From Symploca sp. SIO2C1 (GTDB lineage Bacteria; Cyanobacteriota; Cyanobacteriia; Cyanobacteriales; Coleofasciculaceae), in the NCBI GenBank assembly GCA_010692635.1, contig JAAHGL010000042.1, positions 1-46,506 of the forward strand: DNA of 46,506 bases, in the 5' to 3' direction. The notes under the pieces were generated by a model, which made no database searches, had not been told where the DNA came from, and was given only the letters and a program-made list of their open reading frames with translations. Below are positions 1-6,933 of this stretch, one piece after another. Every line of letters begins with the position of its first letter. Positions within the stretch are counted from its first letter, which is position 1. Both the position numbers and the translations under genes were made by a program.

Positions 1-96
1 GTTGCTCTGTTGCTCCTAAAACCTCCGTATAGGCTCTTGCTTGATTAGTTCCAAGTAAAACCCCTTCTCTGTTAATTAGCTTTTTTATCTCCAGTA
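1..96. repeat. Terminal direct repeat, left copy (circular join)
   Basis: The first 96 bases are identical to the last 96 (46411-46506). Position 97 onward continues where the right copy is cut off by the window end. This is the usual signature of a circular molecule assembled as a linear contig. A coding frame on the minus strand runs through the join without a break, which supports circularity over a real terminal redundancy. Confidence 0.93.
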
Positions 97-313
97 CTTG
101 CCAGGGTTTATTGTTATCATATAAAACTATATCTGCTTGTCCTCTGCCACCACCAGGGAGATTCATCCACACTCCCTCCTTAAGATTGTAACCTTGCGAT
201 CGCAATCTATCGGCAATCCACTGTTGTAAATCTAACTCCTTCCAGTTACTGGGGAAGTTAGCTTGTTTCAACCAGTCTCGTGGGTCTATCCCCTCCCGCT
301 TCGAGTAAATCAT
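1..313 (-). CDS. PD-(D/E)XK-like nuclease with C-terminal membrane helix, N-terminal part (continues at 46410)
   Basis: This is codons 1-104 of a 244-aa protein whose gene runs off position 1 and continues in frame at 46410 down to the stop at 45989. Codon 105 (CCT) is split by the join. The start is ATG 313-311. Residues about 60-77 carry D61 in QADIVLY, then E75-I-K77 in the LEIKK motif, and a Q-A-R-A-Y helix follows at 91-95. This arrangement resembles the PD-(D/E)XK core of type I restriction HsdR N-termini and related cyanobacterial nucleases. It is the eighth gene of a minus-strand operon that begins near 5352. The nuclease fold is inferred from motif spacing; no substrate can be stated. 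An inactive or regulatory homologue is possible. Confidence 0.72.
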   Translation of the reverse strand, partial: MIYSKREGIDPRDWLKQANFPSNWKELDLQQWIADRLRSQGYNLKEGVWMNLPGGGRGQADIVLYDNNKPWQVLEIKKLINREGVLLGTNQARAYTEVLGATEQ

Positions 314-325
314 AAACCTTTTCTT

Positions 326-574
326 TCAATTTATACAATCATCGTTCTGACCAGGGAATCTAGTACTATCTCTGTAATTACGAAGATACGTTAAAGCATA
401 TCGAATGCATTCATTCTCAGACTGGAAACCTTCCTCTCCTATATCATTAGATCCTCCAACAAACTCATTATCATTCCAAATCTCCCAATGAAAGCCATAA
501 TCACAATTCGCGCATGAATAAAAGAAAATTTTTACAGAATAGCCATACTCAGCAAGTTCCTTCACGAGCTCCAT
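326..574 (-). CDS. Hypothetical protein, 82 aa
   Basis: I do not recognise this protein. It is acidic and aromatic-rich, starts MELVKELAEYGYSV, and has two nearby cysteines (CANC, about residues 21-24) that could form half of a metal site or be incidental. There is no signal peptide or membrane helix. It lies 12 bp upstream of the nuclease gene and 14 bp downstream of the 665-aa membrane protein, so all three are probably cotranscribed. The small size and gene order suggest an accessory subunit or immunity-like partner of a neighbour, but nothing in the sequence proves this. Confidence 0.6.
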   Translation of the reverse strand: MELVKELAEYGYSVKIFFYSCANCDYGFHWEIWNDNEFVGGSNDIGEEGFQSENECIRYALTYLRNYRDSTRFPGQNDDCIN

Positions 575-588
575 TCTTTTGTCGCCTC

Positions 589-2586
589 CTAATCAAATCG
601 GTTATCTTCAATTTTTAGTAGCTTTAGAATCCTGTGAACTCTCTGCCTTAAGCTTTCCTTCGTTACAGGATCTCTAACTTCAGTAGAGCGACCAGGTTTA
701 ATACCATAAAGAGCCTCAATCAACTTGTTTATTCCTCTAATATTGGCTTGCTCTCCCCTAGTAGCAGTGAACCGCCAATTGCAGAACCAATCAGCTGTAG
801 TCAGCTCGTTCTGACTAATTTCTTCAGTTACTGGTTTTGGAAGAGTACCTGGACGAAGATTCATCATGAACTGAACTTTTTGTTCGTAGTCAAGTGATTG
901 CAATGCTTCGGTATTTTCAACTGTTTGTGGCACTGTTAAAACAGCAGGACTAGCAGGGAATGATGCCTCTAATTTGTAAGCAGACTCAACAGAATTAACC
1001 AAAGAGTCTACTGCTGGAGCCATCTCCAAAAACCAACAATCAACTTGTTCTCCAAATACTGGGGGTTGGATAAGACCAAAGTTACTCTGCATTCCTGGCA
1101 AAGCACCCTCTAAAGAGCGCTTGAATTTGGCTCCAGATTGCCAAGGTTTGAAGTACAAAGTGAATGTTCCGTTTTTATCAATTGCTGAATTGTAGTAGTT
1201 AACCAACACACCCTGAGATTTCAAATACTGTTGAACCGCTACTGCTCTTGTAGTGTGCAATGAGCGCCAAGGATTGTCTGGTAACTCGATGTCTTTAAGC
1301 GAAGCAATTTCTTCCTCCGCTGCGTAGTAGCGCTGCTTCCAGTCTTCCAGAGCCTCTTTCAAAGTTTGATATTCTTGAATATGGGGAATCAACCACTGAT
1401 TGTACTTTTCTTCCCACTGCTTTGTTAGCTCTTTTTCCTGTTGTTTTAGCTGTTTTTCCGCTAAGGCAATCGCATCATCGTACTCTTTCTGTTTGGCAAT
1501 AAACTCTTGGTTATACTGGTCAAGTTGTTGCTGTAAAGTCGCCTCATTTTCGGCAAGTAGTTGATTAGCAAAGGCTTCCTCCACTGCCTCTTTCTCTTGC
1601 TCAAAATCAGCCCAAAGTTGAGCAATTTTAGATTCAGCCTCAGTACTCTTGGTTTTGAGTTCTTCTTCCAGTTCATTTCGCTGTTGCTGCATCTCTTTGA
1701 GTTGAGATGCGAGCGCATTCTCAACCTCAGCTTGTTTCTGGTTTAATTCAGTTTCCAGTTCAGCTTGCTTGAGCTGCATCTGTTTGGAATCGTAGGCGAT
1801 CGCTTCGTGTAGTTCACGCGACATTACCTCACAGCGTCTACGAGCTTTTCTTCTAGCTCTCCAGATTGAATGAGCTGCTTTACTACGAATAGCAGCAATT
1901 TCCCCAGTAATAGCGTTGAGTGTCCTTCTAGCATCACTAAGTAGCTGCTGTTTTTCTAGTTCTGCTTCTTCAATGACACTTATCGCATCCCGTCTGGCTT
2001 GTCCTTCAATTTCGGCAGCGTCAGTAATGGCTTGCTCTGCTTCAATTTGGGCTAAAGACTTGATTCTGTTGACTTCATTCTCAGCTTGAGTTTTAGCTAA
2101 CTCTGCTTCCTTAAACTTGGCGTTAGCTGCTGCTTCTAGGGATTGAATTTCAATAATAAGAGAAGCATTGGATCTCGCGATCGATTCTGATTCCTGTTTG
2201 ACTTTTTCCAATTCAGATATTGCTTTGTCAAGATGCGATCGCTCAGATATTAAGTAACTACAGCCAGGGAGTGCAGTTAAAGAAGAAATTAGTATTTTGA
2301 ACCACCAATCCACTGGGGTGAACAATATAATCACCCCAGTTAATGTGGCGGTGAATGGGATGATAGGTTTCATTAGTTGGAAGCTAGAGTAATGAGTGCG
2401 ATCATGATAACGAATACAATGATTGAGCCAATTAGGATTGAGTGAGAGCCAATCCAGATAATGGACGAAATGAGAAGATAACCAATCAAAAGGACTGTGA
2501 ATGCAGCGATAGAGCTTTTGATAAATGTAGTCATTGTCCGTATAAGAGTAGTGATGTGGAGAGCCTGAGAAATGGTTCTCAGGCAT
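589..2586 (-). CDS. Membrane-anchored long coiled-coil protein, 665 aa
   Basis: Two hydrophobic segments (about residues 75-91 and 95-114) form a hairpin membrane anchor near the N-terminus. They are followed by some 330 residues of nearly continuous coiled coil rich in Glu, Lys, Gln and Ala (about 118-455). A compact globular region (about 475-560, with FTLYFKPW and GAKFKRSLEG) follows, then a basic C-terminal segment (about 610-665, ending ESLRQRVHRILKLLK) that could be helical and DNA-contacting. I do not recognise the family. The layout (membrane tether, stalk, globular head) recalls tethering or sensor proteins. It is the largest gene of the minus-strand operon and precedes the 82-aa protein and the membrane-tailed nuclease. 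Confidence 0.85.
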   Translation of the reverse strand: MPENHFSGSPHHYSYTDNDYIYQKLYRCIHSPFDWLSSHFVHYLDWLSLNPNWLNHCIRYHDRTHYSSFQLMKPIIPFTATLTGVIILFTPVDWWFKILISSLTALPGCSYLISERSHLDKAISELEKVKQESESIARSNASLIIEIQSLEAAANAKFKEAELAKTQAENEVNRIKSLAQIEAEQAITDAAEIEGQARRDAISVIEEAELEKQQLLSDARRTLNAITGEIAAIRSKAAHSIWRARRKARRRCEVMSRELHEAIAYDSKQMQLKQAELETELNQKQAEVENALASQLKEMQQQRNELEEELKTKSTEAESKIAQLWADFEQEKEAVEEAFANQLLAENEATLQQQLDQYNQEFIAKQKEYDDAIALAEKQLKQQEKELTKQWEEKYNQWLIPHIQEYQTLKEALEDWKQRYYAAEEEIASLKDIELPDNPWRSLHTTRAVAVQQYLKSQGVLVNYYNSAIDKNGTFTLYFKPWQSGAKFKRSLEGALPGMQSNFGLIQPPVFGEQVDCWFLEMAPAVDSLVNSVESAYKLEASFPASPAVLTVPQTVENTEALQSLDYEQKVQFMMNLRPGTLPKPVTEEISQNELTTADWFCNWRFTATRGEQANIRGINKLIEALYGIKPGRSTEVRDPVTKESLRQRVHRILKLLKIEDNRFD

Positions 2587-2639
2587 GGTCTTAATAAAGG
2601 TGAGTGATGAGGCTAAACACCGCTACCCAAGCGATTGCC

Positions 2640-3380
2640 TCAAACAGAAGTTGCAGCATCAGCTTTACGTTGCTCCTTAGATTGGTTGTGCTTGCCTTGT
2701 ACTTTCTGAAGTAAGGTTTGTGCTGCCTCTTCTCGTTCATCAGCACGAATGGTTGCTACTTGAAGATTGGCTTGAGTCTTGCGCTGTTGTTGTTCCCTCA
2801 ACCCAGCTCGTAGCTTGAGCATGATGCCAGAATGCTCAGCTTTATTTGCAGCATCAGCAGCACGATTAACAGCAGTAGCGGTATTGGCTTCTTCCTCAGC
2901 AATCTTGAGAGTAGCCTGCTGATCTTTAAGTGCCATTACTGTTAAACCCTTCTTCTCTATGGATAGCTGAATGGCATTGCCAATTTGTTGAATGTCAACC
3001 AACTGACGCTGTAACTCGGAGTCCGTAATCTTACCGAATCGTTGTTCAAGATAACCTACATCTACTTTGCCTTCAATGAGATCCATCATGAAATCTTCCG
3101 ATGCAGCAAAGCGTCCCAGTGCCTTATTAGTAAAGGCACTGGCAAATTTCTCAGCTTTATCAATCAATGCTTGGGTTTTTTCTGAGACTTCTGCAATCGC
3201 ATCATCAACAATCTCAGCATCAACCGGTTGTGACTGAGTGACTGGTGCGCTCAATGAACCCGGTGCTTCTGTGTTGATGTTTAATGGAGTTTTATCAGCA
3301 GTCTTCTTGGTTGCTGTTACCGGAGAGGGTGTTAATGGTTTGGTTGCAGCAGTCCATTTTTTCTCAGTTGAATTAGCCAT
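2640..3380 (-). CDS. Helical Ala/Gln/Lys-rich protein, 246 aa
   Basis: Unrecognised. The first 60 or so residues are low-complexity (Thr, Pro, Ala, Lys) and probably disordered. From about residue 65 on the protein is predicted helical, with KAEKFASAFTNKALGRF and a long Ala/Glu/Arg/Gln-rich coiled coil to the C-terminus. It has no membrane segment and no cysteines. An AGGA motif lies about 10 nt before the ATG. The next gene downstream is the membrane coiled-coil protein, and both have long heptad-like segments, so a hetero-oligomer is plausible. A toxic-anion-resistance or phage-shock-like helical protein was considered but no signature motif is visible. Confidence 0.75.
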   Translation of the reverse strand: MANSTEKKWTAATKPLTPSPVTATKKTADKTPLNINTEAPGSLSAPVTQSQPVDAEIVDDAIAEVSEKTQALIDKAEKFASAFTNKALGRFAASEDFMMDLIEGKVDVGYLEQRFGKITDSELQRQLVDIQQIGNAIQLSIEKKGLTVMALKDQQATLKIAEEEANTATAVNRAADAANKAEHSGIMLKLRAGLREQQQRKTQANLQVATIRADEREEAAQTLLQKVQGKHNQSKEQRKADAATSV

Positions 3381-3672
3381 GATATTTGTGTCCTAGTTAT
3401 ATTTGCTGGTGTCCCATCCAATTGGCTGCATACCGTCCCTTGGGTCACCACAGCCCCACAGAATTAATATGGAATTGCGAAACTACATATTTAACGAGAA
3501 ATCAGTAGTTTCAGCTATTGATGTATTGGAAAAAACTTTTTAGGGAATTAGAACTATTCTTGTGCTGAAAAGGTCAAAGTTCTTACTCCGAAAGTGATTA
3601 GGATTGTAGAACTAATGGAACTACCCCGATTTCATTTTTTGAAGTGTTTGGGGTATTTGTTTATTTACCATT
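3381..3672. other. Intergenic region with weak inverted repeat
   Basis: This is a 292-bp AT-rich gap between two minus-strand genes. A modest inverted repeat, TACCCC at 3622-3627 with GGGGTA at 3650-3655, has a smaller TTTCA/TGAA pairing inside and is followed on the plus strand by a T-rich run. It could be a weak terminator or the start of a promoter region for the 246-aa gene. A 24-codon plus frame at 3469 has no support. Otherwise I see nothing defined here. Confidence 0.35.
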
Positions 3673-3846
3673 TTAGCTCCAATAAGGAAGAATAGGAACA
3701 GCTATTAATTCACCTTCTTGTTCTAATCTCGCTGTTTCTTTAATCTCCTCATCAAAGCGTTCACCTAACCAGGATAAACCTTTTTTGATACGATTCCAGT
3801 TGCGTCCAATAACTACCCCGATACCCAAACCGATAGCTGTACCCAT
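3673..3846 (-). CDS. Small glycine-rich membrane-associated protein, 57 aa
   Basis: The protein begins MGTAIGLGIGVVIGRNW, a short Gly-rich hydrophobic stretch (residues 1-14) like a single short membrane helix or amphipathic anchor. A basic-acidic helix and an aliphatic tail (LIAVPILPYW) follow. I chose the ATG at 3846 because an AAGGA motif precedes it. The frame stays open to a TTG at 3909, which would give 78 aa with an amphipathic ELEELNQSLRKKK extension and cannot be excluded. It lies between two coiled-coil genes of the minus operon. Function unknown. Confidence 0.6.
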   Translation of the reverse strand: MGTAIGLGIGVVIGRNWNRIKKGLSWLGERFDEEIKETARLEQEGELIAVPILPYWS

Positions 3847-3917
3847 TTTCTTTTTCCTTAAACTCTGGTTTAATTCTTCTAACTCCCTTGAAGTAAGTAC
3901 CGCACACAACTGACCAT

Positions 3918-4637
3918 TTATGCGGACAAATTTCCTACCCTTGATTGATACCAGTCGTAACGGGACATGACGAAAGGGTCTTGTAGTTCTTCCTCCGTTA
4001 ACTCTTCCCCGTTTTCAATTCTTTCTACAATTGCAGCTCGTTTTTCACGCTTGTTGGCATCTTCTTCTTGTTGGTTTTGGATGTCATCAATTAAGCCTTG
4101 AAGGTCAAATCCTACCTTGCCTAAAACACTTTCAGTTCTAGCTTCTGATTGGGAAGTATAGAGGCTTTCTTCTAAATCTAAAACCGCTTGTTGTTGAGTT
4201 TGCAGCTCTTCAATTTGAGCATAAAGCCTACCAGCTTCTACAGCTTCTTGCTCACGCCTATAGTCTTCTAACCCCTTTTGTACAAGCAAGTCCATCTTGC
4301 GGTTGTAGATGGCTGTAGATAAATCCTTGACAAAAGCTTGGGTAACCTTCGACTGTTGAGCAACACCCTTGACGTGCTTGAGTTTCAACTTTTCTGGTAG
4401 TGCTAGTTCCCCTGGATCTTCTTCTGTTGGTGGTGTTTTGTGGGGGGATGCTTCTATCTGTTTTTGTAGTGAGTCATTGTGGGTTTTAACTGTTTTTAGG
4501 ACTGCTGATGCGATCGCAGGTTTTACCGTCTGATCCGCTGTTGCGTTTTTCATCCCCAATCTTCCCAACAGAGGAATCATATCATCTAAATACATTTCTG
4601 CTTCATCTGCTAGGCTTTTGACTGTATGACCTGACAT
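3918..4637 (-). CDS. Coiled-coil protein, 239 aa
   Basis: Unrecognised soluble protein. The N-terminal third contains LADEAEMYLDDMIPLLGRLGMKNATADQTVKPAIASAVL, which looks like a helical bundle. The centre (about 140-200) is a Glu/Gln coiled coil, and the C-terminus has a repeated acidic stretch (ENGEELTEEELQDPFVMSRYDWY). The start is preceded by the stop of the 127-aa gene with only 3 bp between them, so translation is probably coupled. It belongs to the same minus-strand operon as the other coiled-coil proteins. The gene contains one HIP1 octamer (4510). No enzymatic motif is visible. Confidence 0.75.
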   Translation of the reverse strand: MSGHTVKSLADEAEMYLDDMIPLLGRLGMKNATADQTVKPAIASAVLKTVKTHNDSLQKQIEASPHKTPPTEEDPGELALPEKLKLKHVKGVAQQSKVTQAFVKDLSTAIYNRKMDLLVQKGLEDYRREQEAVEAGRLYAQIEELQTQQQAVLDLEESLYTSQSEARTESVLGKVGFDLQGLIDDIQNQQEEDANKREKRAAIVERIENGEELTEEELQDPFVMSRYDWYQSRVGNLSA

Positions 4638-4640
4638 TTT

Positions 4641-5024
4641 TTACTCCTGTAAATCGTTTGGATGGACAAAGAATTGATTAAGTTGATGCCGGACTAAATA
4701 TTGGTCTTGAAGAGAGTCAAAGAACTTACTAATAATTACGAGTATTTCTGCTTGACGGCGAGTGAGTGGCGGTTTGTCTGGTAGTCTGGTTTTCCCTAAT
4801 ATGTAACCTGGGTTTGTGTCCAGACAGATTAACCAGTACTCAGCAATCTCTTCAAAGGCAATCTTTCTATACCTAGCTAAAGTGCGATCGCTTTTCCCTA
4901 AAACCCGACTCAGCCAATCAATCCTTACTCTGGCAGGAAACCTCCCCTCTTCTGGTTTTGGGGTTGATTTTTGCAGTAAGTTATCGCTTTCTTCTGGTGT
5001 TAGTCTTCTGATGGTCGCTTCCAT
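4641..5024 (-). CDS. Hypothetical protein with possible HTH, 127 aa
   Basis: The segment RVRIDWLSRVLGKSDRTLARYRKIAFEEIAEYW (about residues 31-63) has the spacing of a helix-turn-helix: a Leu-rich helix, a GKS turn and a recognition-like helix with R-T-L-A-R-Y. The second half is helical (TRRQAEILVIISKFFDSLQ). No membrane segment is present. It is the first of the tightly packed genes (3-bp spacing to the next) and follows the small HTH gene at 5131-5352 after a hairpin terminator. A DNA-binding role in control of its own operon is a reasonable guess only. Confidence 0.68.
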   Translation of the reverse strand: MEATIRRLTPEESDNLLQKSTPKPEEGRFPARVRIDWLSRVLGKSDRTLARYRKIAFEEIAEYWLICLDTNPGYILGKTRLPDKPPLTRRQAEILVIISKFFDSLQDQYLVRHQLNQFFVHPNDLQE

Positions 5025-5080
5025 ACATTTCGGTTTTTGTTTCTGATACCATTTCGCCTTGATTTCGGTTCAATTCCATT

Positions 5081-5103
5081 AAAAAACCCCTCACATTGAG
5101 GGG
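5081..5103 (-). terminator. Rho-independent terminator
   Basis: A 7-bp perfect stem (CCCCTCA 5087-5093 with TGAGGGG 5097-5103) and a 3-nt loop are followed, reading the minus strand, by six T. It sits just after the stop of the small HTH gene at 5131. Read-through or a second promoter would be needed to express the operon that starts at 5024. Confidence 0.78.
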
Positions 5104-5130
5104 CTAGAACCTTTGGTATTGAGGTTGGTA

Positions 5131-5352
5131 TTAATCCTCTAATTCGAGGCTTACTGATTGAATGGTTGCCCAAACCTCCGGGTGAGCATCTACAACTGCT
5201 GCAAGAATTTGTGCTGTTTTGGATGGCTTCCTATAATTTGATGCACGATCTCTAAAGTTCCACCGTCGTGCTGACTGTTCTGAAACGCCAAAAAACACAG
5301 CCAGCTTCTGGTAAGACCACTGGTACTTGATTAGTAGTTCTATGGGATTCAT
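5131..5352 (-). CDS. Small HTH regulator, 73 aa
   Basis: Residues about 10-33 (YQWSYQKLAVFFGVSEQSARRW) form a clear helix-turn-helix: a first helix with QKLA, a turn at FGVS and a recognition helix with EQSARRW. The length is that of minimal Cro/YdaS-like repressors. The rest is a helical tail. The gene is divergent from the tandem RHH gene at 5480, and the 127-bp gap between them holds inverted repeats, so it may regulate both directions. A strong terminator follows it. Confidence 0.78.
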   Translation of the reverse strand: MNPIELLIKYQWSYQKLAVFFGVSEQSARRWNFRDRASNYRKPSKTAQILAAVVDAHPEVWATIQSVSLELED

Positions 5353-5479
5353 TATGTTTATAGCCTCTAAGTCTGATTTAGGGGTTAGTGCCTTTTGGCA
5401 TGGCAGCCACCAAACTGTAGGAGGGGAGGTGGCTGTTCTGCTATGGTGTAGTATAGCATTATAGTTCCTCTCCTACACC
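5353..5479. promoter_or_regulatory. Divergent control region with inverted repeats
   Basis: The gap between the divergent regulators contains two inverted repeats. One is CAGCCACC paired with GGTGGCTG (about 5403-5434). The other is GGTGTAG (5445-5451) paired with CTACACC (5473-5479), whose right arm ends immediately before the ATG at 5480. A TATAG-rich stretch lies between the arms of the second. These look like operators for one or both flanking DNA-binding proteins. No Shine-Dalgarno is seen before 5480. Confidence 0.55.
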
Positions 5480-5980
5480 ATGAGCATCAAGCTAACTCGC
5501 AAAAAGTTTTCTGTGCAATTACCAGATAGTGCGATCGCAAGTCTCACGGGACATTCAATTCTCAACACTGTCCCTATGAGCGAAATGGCATTCTTGATAC
5601 TGCACAACTGGCTAGAGGAGCATCATGGCGAGTTAGTGGAGCATTACGAGCAGTTATCAAGAGAGGCATCAAAAGGGATTGGCGCAGTAGAGCATCAGAT
5701 TTTGGGAGAGTATAAGCGACGTGCAGCCTCTCTCAACGAGGCAACAGTAAGCCAGATAACGCTGTCTCTCCCGATTTATGACAACCGCCGCCTTATCGGT
5801 CATGCCCATAAGCGCAGCGTAAGTAAAGCAGAGATGGCGCGGCAAATACTAGTCCCCTGGCTCGAAGAACACCAGGGGACTATTGATAGGTTTTATGAAA
5901 GGGCAGCGGCATGGATGGAAATAGGAATAGACGAAGCCAGGGAGCAGCTGATGGAGGAATTCAAAAAAGCGAGTCGGTAG
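5480..5980 (+). CDS. Tandem-duplicated RHH-like DNA-binding protein, 166 aa
   Basis: The protein consists of two similar halves of about 80 residues. Half one has KKFSVQLPDS, then PMSEMAFLILHNWLEEHHGELVEHYEQL. Half two has SQITLSLPIYDN, then SKAEMARQILVPWLEEHQGTIDRFYERA. Each half has a short beta strand followed by two helices, as in ribbon-helix-helix (Arc/CopG) proteins, with the shared motif WLEEHxG. A fused pair would make a single-chain RHH pseudodimer, as known for TraY-type proteins. It is divergent from the HTH gene and preceded by an inverted repeat touching the start codon, which suggests autoregulation. The RHH assignment is by pattern, not by strong homology. Confidence 0.75.
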   Translation: MSIKLTRKKFSVQLPDSAIASLTGHSILNTVPMSEMAFLILHNWLEEHHGELVEHYEQLSREASKGIGAVEHQILGEYKRRAASLNEATVSQITLSLPIYDNRRLIGHAHKRSVSKAEMARQILVPWLEEHQGTIDRFYERAAAWMEIGIDEAREQLMEEFKKASR

Positions 5981-6233
5981 AACTGAAAGCTAAAATAGCA
6001 GGGATGGAACTAGAGGAATGGTTATGCGATCGCATCTCAAAACAGCTGGGAGGCGAATAGGCAACATGGGCGTATAACTAAAGCCCAGTAAGCCTTTAAT
6101 AGCTTTTGATCGTAAAAAATCTGAGGCGTTCTGCACTACCTCCTCCCACGCATTCAGCTGCCTAAGTCAGGGACATCCGGTATGACCCATCTGGCAACAT
6201 GAACCCATCAACTTCCCTGGTTGGTAATGCGTG
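5981..6233. other. Intergenic region
   Basis: This is the spacer between the convergent tandem RHH gene and the minus-strand operon. It contains a HIP1 octamer near 6026. An ATG frame of only 19 codons (6004-6060) has no ribosome binding site or similarity I recognise. Nothing else is supported apart from the long palindrome that follows. Confidence 0.4.
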
Positions 6234-6262
6234 TTTTAACTGTGTAAATTACACAGTTAAAA
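6234..6262. repeat. 29-bp perfect palindrome
   Basis: Two 14-bp arms (TTTTAACTGTGTAA at 6234-6247 and its complement at 6249-6262) flank a single central A. The stop codon of the small minus-strand gene lies inside the right arm. No T-run follows beyond the arms on either strand, so it is not a typical terminator. It could act as a bidirectional stop, a cruciform or a protein-binding site. Confidence 0.7.
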
Positions 6263-6457
6263 TCTGATTGATTCAGTCATTGAAGAGTGCAAGCTGCCTC
6301 CTACACGGTGACAACCATTCTCACTACGAATTTTCGTAGTGAGCTTTTTCACTTCGTTTAAACGAAGTGAGCCAACATCGGACAGCAGTTCATCAACCCA
6401 GTCTGGATTATTTTTCAACCATGCAAGCCAATTTTTAAAAAGTTGTTCGTGTTTCAT
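6257..6457 (-). CDS. Small hypothetical protein, probably remodelled by palindromic insertions, 66 aa
   Basis: The N-terminal 30 residues (MKHEQLFKNWLAWLKNN...) look like an ordinary helical protein. The remainder is largely encoded by two palindromic repeat elements (6349-6370 and 6320-6343), which give the peptides SLRLNEV and KIRSEN. The tail after them shows no pattern. The gene follows the Excalibur-domain gene by 3 bp and ends in a 29-bp palindrome. I read it as a short gene whose 3' half was replaced or extended by repeat insertion, possibly a decaying remnant. Confidence 0.5.
   Translation of the reverse strand: MKHEQLFKNWLAWLKNNPDWVDELLSDVGSLRLNEVKKLTTKIRSENGCHRVGGSLHSSMTESIRF
6320..6343. 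repeat. Dispersed palindromic element, copy 1a
   Basis: Palindrome with arms CTCACTACGAA and TTCGTAGTGAG around a 2-base centre. It is the same type as those at 13821-13844 and 37510-37533, and lies inside a small minus-strand gene. Confidence 0.8.
6349..6370. repeat. Dispersed palindromic element, copy 1b
   Basis: Perfect 22-bp palindrome with arm TCACTTCGTTT, identical to the one at 21765-21786 inside the methyltransferase fusion gene. Only 5 bp separate it from copy 1a. In coding frame it yields the peptide LRLNEV at both sites. Confidence 0.82.
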
Positions 6458-6460
6458 TCT

Positions 6461-6865
6461 TTACCACAGAGCTGGAACTGCACCTACATCCCCATCGGTT
6501 GGGTTTGGCGTAGGATTAGGGCTAGGACTCGGATTAGGGCTAGGACTGGGGTTTGGTGTAGGACTAGGACTAGGACTGGGGCTTGGGCTAGGACTGGGGA
6601 TCGGAGTTCCATTTTCTGGCGCACCAGCGAGACTCTCGCAAGGGATGCCATCGTTATCTCTGTCTAACCCAAATCTGTCATCCGAAAAAGCATCAAAAAC
6701 TCGTTTAGCCTCTTGCCAATTACTGAAATTATCGCAATTGCAATTTTCATTCTCAACGCAAGGTGGAAAATCGTTGGCAAACAACGAAAGTCCTTGACAC
6801 CTGCTCAAACCCAAAACAAATAATGCAGAGATTAGGGTAGCAATAAGCATTCTTGGACGGGACAT
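6461..6865 (-). CDS. Secreted Excalibur-domain protein, 134 aa
   Basis: A signal peptide is visible (MSRPRMLIATLISALFVLGLSRC), ending near a cysteine that might be lipidated although the lipobox is not canonical. Residues about 35-80 match the Excalibur calcium-binding domain: CDNFSNWQEAKRVFDAF, then the DRDNDGIPCESL loop with the DxDxDGxxCE signature. The C-terminal 45 residues are a Pro-Ser-Pro-Asn repeat tail, encoded by hexamer-like repeats, typical of wall-spanning or flexible linkers. I chose ATG 6865; a TTG two codons earlier is possible. It is likely exported by the host, binds Ca2+ and acts at the cell surface, perhaps as a lysogeny-expressed cargo gene. Confidence 0.8.
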   Translation of the reverse strand: MSRPRMLIATLISALFVLGLSRCQGLSLFANDFPPCVENENCNCDNFSNWQEAKRVFDAFSDDRFGLDRDNDGIPCESLAGAPENGTPIPSPSPSPSPSPSPTPNPSPSPNPSPSPNPTPNPTDGDVGAVPALW

Positions 6866-6933
6866 AGGCAATTGACTCCCTCTCGTAGTAAGAAAATTTT
6901 ACCCCTACTCCATTCAATGGCTCGGTTCCATTT

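Noticed and set aside
1-96. True terminal redundancy of a linear phage genome
   Set aside because: The repeat is cut off exactly at the contig end and a gene crosses the join in frame, so assembly overlap of a circle is the simpler reading.
6004-6060. 19-codon frame after the tandem RHH gene
   Set aside because: No ribosome binding site, too short, and no conserved feature.
6339-6797. Plus-strand open frame of 152 codons with Gly-Leu repeats
   Set aside because: The repeats are the antisense of the Pro-Ser tail of the Excalibur protein, which has a signal peptide and a domain match.
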